Below are positions 5,900 to 8,226 of a DNA stretch of 8,226 nucleotides, in pieces. The translations under genes were made by a program, and so were the position numbers. The DNA is from Clostridia bacterium. GTDB lineage: Bacteria > Bacillota > Clostridia > Oscillospirales > QAMX01. Under the pieces are notes generated by a model that was not told where the DNA came from, did not search any database, and saw nothing but the letters and a program-made list of their open reading frames with translations. How positions within the stretch are numbered: the first letter of the stretch is position 1; each line of letters begins with the position of its first letter. The DNA lies in NCBI GenBank assembly GCA_024404415.1, contig JAKSPX010000052.1:1-8226 (forward strand), written 5' to 3'.

Positions 5900-7072
5900 T
5901 TATTCGGCGGCGCAGACGTCCAGTATAGACTCCACCGCTTTCTTCAGAATTTCCTTCGGGATGTTGAGCGCCGGAAGTAAACGCACCTTATCCTTGGCGG
6001 TAAGGCATAAAACGCCTTTTTCCACCAGCGCCTTCACCACCTCGCCCGCAGGCTTTTGGGTCTTGATGCCGATCATGAGTCCCATGCCGCTCACACTTTC
6101 AATGCCCTTTGCGCCTTTGAGCATATCAAAGACCATCCTGCTCTTTTCCTCGACCGAAGCGAGGAATTCATCATCCAGCCTCTTCACGATGCTGACCGCG
6201 CCCGCCGAGGCGACCGGGTTACCGCCGAAGGTAGAGCCGTGATCGCCAAAGCCAAGAACATTCTCGACCTTCTCGCCGAGCAGCGCCGCGCCGATGGGCA
6301 ATCCGCCGCCTAGGCCCTTGGCCGTGGTGACCACGTCGGGATGGAGCCCATACTGCATATAGGCATACATTTTCCCGCTGCGGCCATTGCCGGTCTGCAC
6401 CTCGTCCACAATGAGGAGAATATCGTTTTTCGCGCAGAATTCATCCAGTGCTTTTGCAAATCCCGGATCCAGCGGGATCACGCCGCCCTCGCCCTGGATG
6501 CACTCGATCATCACGGCGGCAATGGGTGTGGTCTTTGCAAGCTCTTCCAGTTCCTTGACGTCCTTGCCCGCTTCAATGTGGGCAAAGCCGGGCGTCAGAG
6601 GCTTAAAAAGCTCATGATAATGTTCCTGTCCCGTGGCGGCAAGGGTAGTGAGGGTGCGGCCGTGGAAGCTGTTTTTCAGCGTGACGATGGTATAATAGTC
6701 CTCGCCCTTTTTCTCAGATGCGTATTTGCGCGCGACCTTGATGGCGCATTCATTGGCTTCCGCGCCGGAATTGCCGAAAAAGACCTTTTTCATGCCGGTC
6801 TTTTCACAGAGTAATGCGGCAAGCTCGCCGCAGGGGGCGGTATAATATAGATTGGACATGTGCTGGACGGTCATGATTTGTTTCGTGACGGCCTCCGCCC
6901 AGACATCATCGGCAATGCCGAAGCTGGTCACGCCGATGCCGCTTCCGAGGTCGATATACCGCTTGCCGTCGGAATCATAGACCTCCGAGCCTTTGCCCGA
7001 GACGATCTCCACCGGGAACCGGTTGTAGGTTGCCGCAACATACGCTTTATCGCGTTCGGTGATGATGCTCAT
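5900..7072 (-). CDS. argD: Acetylornithine aminotransferase
   Basis: ArgD is the PLP-dependent enzyme that converts N-acetylglutamate semialdehyde and glutamate to N-acetylornithine and 2-oxoglutarate in arginine biosynthesis; it often also serves in the lysine pathway. It has 390 residues, the usual length for class III aminotransferases. It starts with YVAATYNRFPVEIVSGKGSEVYD and DLGSGIGVTSFG, then has the cofactor phosphate loop NSGAEANE (101-108) and SFHGRT (135-140). The motif ECIQGEGG (190-197) follows, then VDEVQTGNGR (222-231) with the PLP-ring Asp223, and TTAKGLGGGLP (249-259) with Schiff-base Lys252. HGSTFGGNPVA (278-288) completes the active site. The ATG overlaps the argB stop by ATGA and has GGGAGG (7079-7084) six bases upstream inside argB, so the two genes are cotranscribed and coupled. 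GabT or ornithine aminotransferase are related alternatives, but the length, motifs and the argB-argJ context make ArgD the firm choice. Confidence 0.95.
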   Translation of the reverse strand: MSIITERDKAYVAATYNRFPVEIVSGKGSEVYDSDGKRYIDLGSGIGVTSFGIADDVWAEAVTKQIMTVQHMSNLYYTAPCGELAALLCEKTGMKKVFFGNSGAEANECAIKVARKYASEKKGEDYYTIVTLKNSFHGRTLTTLAATGQEHYHELFKPLTPGFAHIEAGKDVKELEELAKTTPIAAVMIECIQGEGGVIPLDPGFAKALDEFCAKNDILLIVDEVQTGNGRSGKMYAYMQYGLHPDVVTTAKGLGGGLPIGAALLGEKVENVLGFGDHGSTFGGNPVASAGAVSIVKRLDDEFLASVEEKSRMVFDMLKGAKGIESVSGMGLMIGIKTQKPAGEVVKALVEKGVLCLTAKDKVRLLPALNIPKEILKKAVESILDVCAAE

Positions 7073-7938
7073 TTCTTTCCTCCCGTCACCATGGTGCCCG
7101 CGCCTTCATCCGTCAGGAGCTCCATCAGGATGGAATGCGGTACACGCCCGTCCATAATGACCACGTTTTCAACGCCTCTTTGGATGGCTTCGATGCAGCA
7201 CTTTACCTTGGGGATCATGCCGCCCGAAATGACGCCGTCCTTCTGCAGGGCGCCCGCCTCTTCGACGGTGATCTCCGGGATGAGGGTGGAAACGTCGTCC
7301 TTGTCGCGGAGAATGCCCGCAATGTCGGTCATCAGGATCATTCTGTCGGCCTTCAACGCGCCCGCAATGCAGGCTGCCGCCGTGTCGCCGTTGATATTGT
7401 AGGTATTGCCTTCTTCATCACAGCCGAGCGTGGAGATGACCGGGATATAGCCCTTTTCCAGAAGGTCGAGCACCGGCTGGCTATTGATCCTGGTGACTTT
7501 TCCGACGTAGCCGAGCCGCTCGTCCTTGACCTCGGCCTCGATCAGCCTTCCGTCCATGCCGGAAATGCCCATGGCTTTGCCGCCCTTCAGCTGGAGAAGA
7601 TTTACAAGCGTCTTCTTGATCTCGCCGGCAAGGACCATCTGGGCGATCTCCACCGTCTCGCGGTCGCTTACGCGGAGCCCGTCGACAAATTCGGCTTTTT
7701 TCCCGAGTTTTTCCATCAACTCGCTGATCTCCGGCCCGCCGCCGTGTACAAGGACCGGCTTGACGCCAATCAGCCACAGAAGGACGATGTCCTCCACGAC
7801 CTGTTCCTTGAGCTGTTCATTAATCATGGCGTTGCCGCCGTATTTGACCACGACGATCTTGCCGGTGTATCTTTTGATATACGGGAGCGCCTGCGTAAGG
7901 ATCTCGGCGCGTTCCGCGTTTGAAAACATATTCTGCAT
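7069..7938 (-). CDS. argB: Acetylglutamate kinase
   Basis: ArgB phosphorylates N-acetylglutamate with ATP, the second step of arginine biosynthesis, in the cytoplasm. It has 289 residues with the amino acid kinase fold. Visible motifs are KYGGNAM (32-38, catalytic Lys32), VHGGGPEI (64-71), VDGLRVS (85-91), the substrate motif NINGDTAA (181-188) with Asp185, MTDIAG (203-208) and SGGMIPK (238-244, Lys244). An N-terminal helix of about 26 residues precedes the kinase core. This extension is typical of arginine-inhibited hexameric enzymes and absent from the E. coli type, so feedback inhibition by arginine is likely. The ATG at 7938 has AAGGGG eight bases upstream; an ATG three codons later is possible. 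The gene begins 18 bases after the argJ stop and ends inside the argD start. Confidence 0.96.
   Translation of the reverse strand: MQNMFSNAERAEILTQALPYIKRYTGKIVVVKYGGNAMINEQLKEQVVEDIVLLWLIGVKPVLVHGGGPEISELMEKLGKKAEFVDGLRVSDRETVEIAQMVLAGEIKKTLVNLLQLKGGKAMGISGMDGRLIEAEVKDERLGYVGKVTRINSQPVLDLLEKGYIPVISTLGCDEEGNTYNINGDTAAACIAGALKADRMILMTDIAGILRDKDDVSTLIPEITVEEAGALQKDGVISGGMIPKVKCCIEAIQRGVENVVIMDGRVPHSILMELLTDEGAGTMVTGGKK
7079..7084 (-). promoter_or_regulatory. Ribosome binding site of argD inside the 3' end of argB
   Basis: The minus strand reads GGGAGG six bases before the argD ATG at 7072. Together with the ATGA overlap it allows both coupled and independent initiation of argD. Confidence 0.7.
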
Positions 7939-7956
7939 ATCCTTTTCCCCTTCCGA

Positions 7957-8226
7957 TCAGGTGCGGTAATCGCCGTTGATCTTCACGTAATCGTAGGTGA
8001 GGTCGCAGCCCCACGCCGTCGCCTCCGCTTCGCCGACACCAAGCGAAATGAGGATCTCGATCTCCTTTTCAAGCAGAATCTCTTTGGCTTTTTCCTCGGA
8101 GAATTCCACGCCCGCGCCGTTTTCACAGACGCTGATCTCGCCTTTGCCGCTCTTAAAGGAGACGCCTACCTTCATGACGTCCACCTCTGCACCGCTGTAA
8201 CCGATGGCACAGAGCACGCGCCCCCA
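7957..8226 (-). CDS. argJ: Bifunctional glutamate N-acetyltransferase / ornithine acetyltransferase, C-terminal end (partial)
   Basis: ArgJ transfers the acetyl group from N-acetylornithine back to glutamate, which makes the arginine pathway cyclic; some members also use acetyl-CoA. Only the last 89 residues are in the window, entering at WGRVLCAIGYSGAEVD, the conserved beta-chain segment usually preceded by Asn (NWGR). The end, GCDLTYDYVKINGDYRT, is the characteristic ArgJ C-terminus. The frame is open to the window edge, so the protein simply continues beyond it; a GTG at 8217 is an internal Val codon, not a start. The autoprocessing site (usually KGxGMI-Ala-Thr) lies outside the window. 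It is followed after 18 bases by argB, as in the common argC-argJ-argB-argD operon. Whether it is mono- or bifunctional cannot be told from this part. Confidence 0.94.
   Translation of the reverse strand, partial: WGRVLCAIGYSGAEVDVMKVGVSFKSGKGEISVCENGAGVEFSEEKAKEILLEKEIEILISLGVGEAEATAWGCDLTYDYVKINGDYRT

Noticed and set aside
7135..7923. Plus-strand open frame of 262 codons opposite argB
   Set aside because: It mirrors the argB codon pattern on the other strand, shows no recognisable domain and has no promoter or RBS; argB motifs are unambiguous.

Overview
The window looks like two unrelated pieces of DNA joined at about position 918-944. The left piece (1 to about 940) is the 3' part of a secA gene whose protein reads like Bacteroidetes (Prevotella-type) SecA. 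It is cut off before its natural end. The right piece (about 920 to 8226) reads like a moderately GC-rich Firmicutes chromosome of the gut-Clostridia/Oscillospiraceae type. That reading rests on the style of the proteins, strong AGGAGG-type ribosome binding sites, a Firmicutes-like ECF sigma promoter and an argJ-argB-argD cluster. An assembly or cloning chimera is the simplest explanation of the join. The two host assignments come from remembered family sequences, not from a search.

Layout, left to right: partial secA (+); junction; an ECF sigma factor gene (-) cut off at the start of region 4, preceded by its RBS and a candidate autoregulatory ECF promoter; a Rho-independent terminator at 1421-1454; a Gfo/Idh/MocA-family oxidoreductase (-) with its own sigma-A promoter; an MBL-fold (UlaG-like) metallohydrolase (-); a 173-bp divergent intergenic region with a promoter for each direction; a TIM-barrel sugar phosphate isomerase/epimerase (+) overlapping by ATGA with a MATE transporter gene (+); a hairpin terminator between convergent genes; and argD, argB and the end of argJ, all on the minus strand.

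Two functional units are visible. The first is a divergent four-gene unit (MBL hydrolase and Gfo/Idh dehydrogenase on one side, TIM-barrel isomerase and MATE transporter on the other). It resembles a small catabolic module for a sugar, polyol or glycoside, but its substrate cannot be read from the sequence. The second is the acetyl-cycle arginine biosynthesis operon in the order argJ-argB-argD, with ArgB and ArgD translationally coupled. ArgB carries the N-terminal extension typical of arginine-inhibited enzymes.

No tRNA, rRNA, CRISPR array, insertion sequence or phage gene was seen, and no intergenic stretch exceeds about 175 bp. I found no clear evidence of a wholly new biological system. 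The points most worth a second look are the chimeric junction, which gives misleading fused reading frames on both strands, and the substrate of the divergent sugar module.
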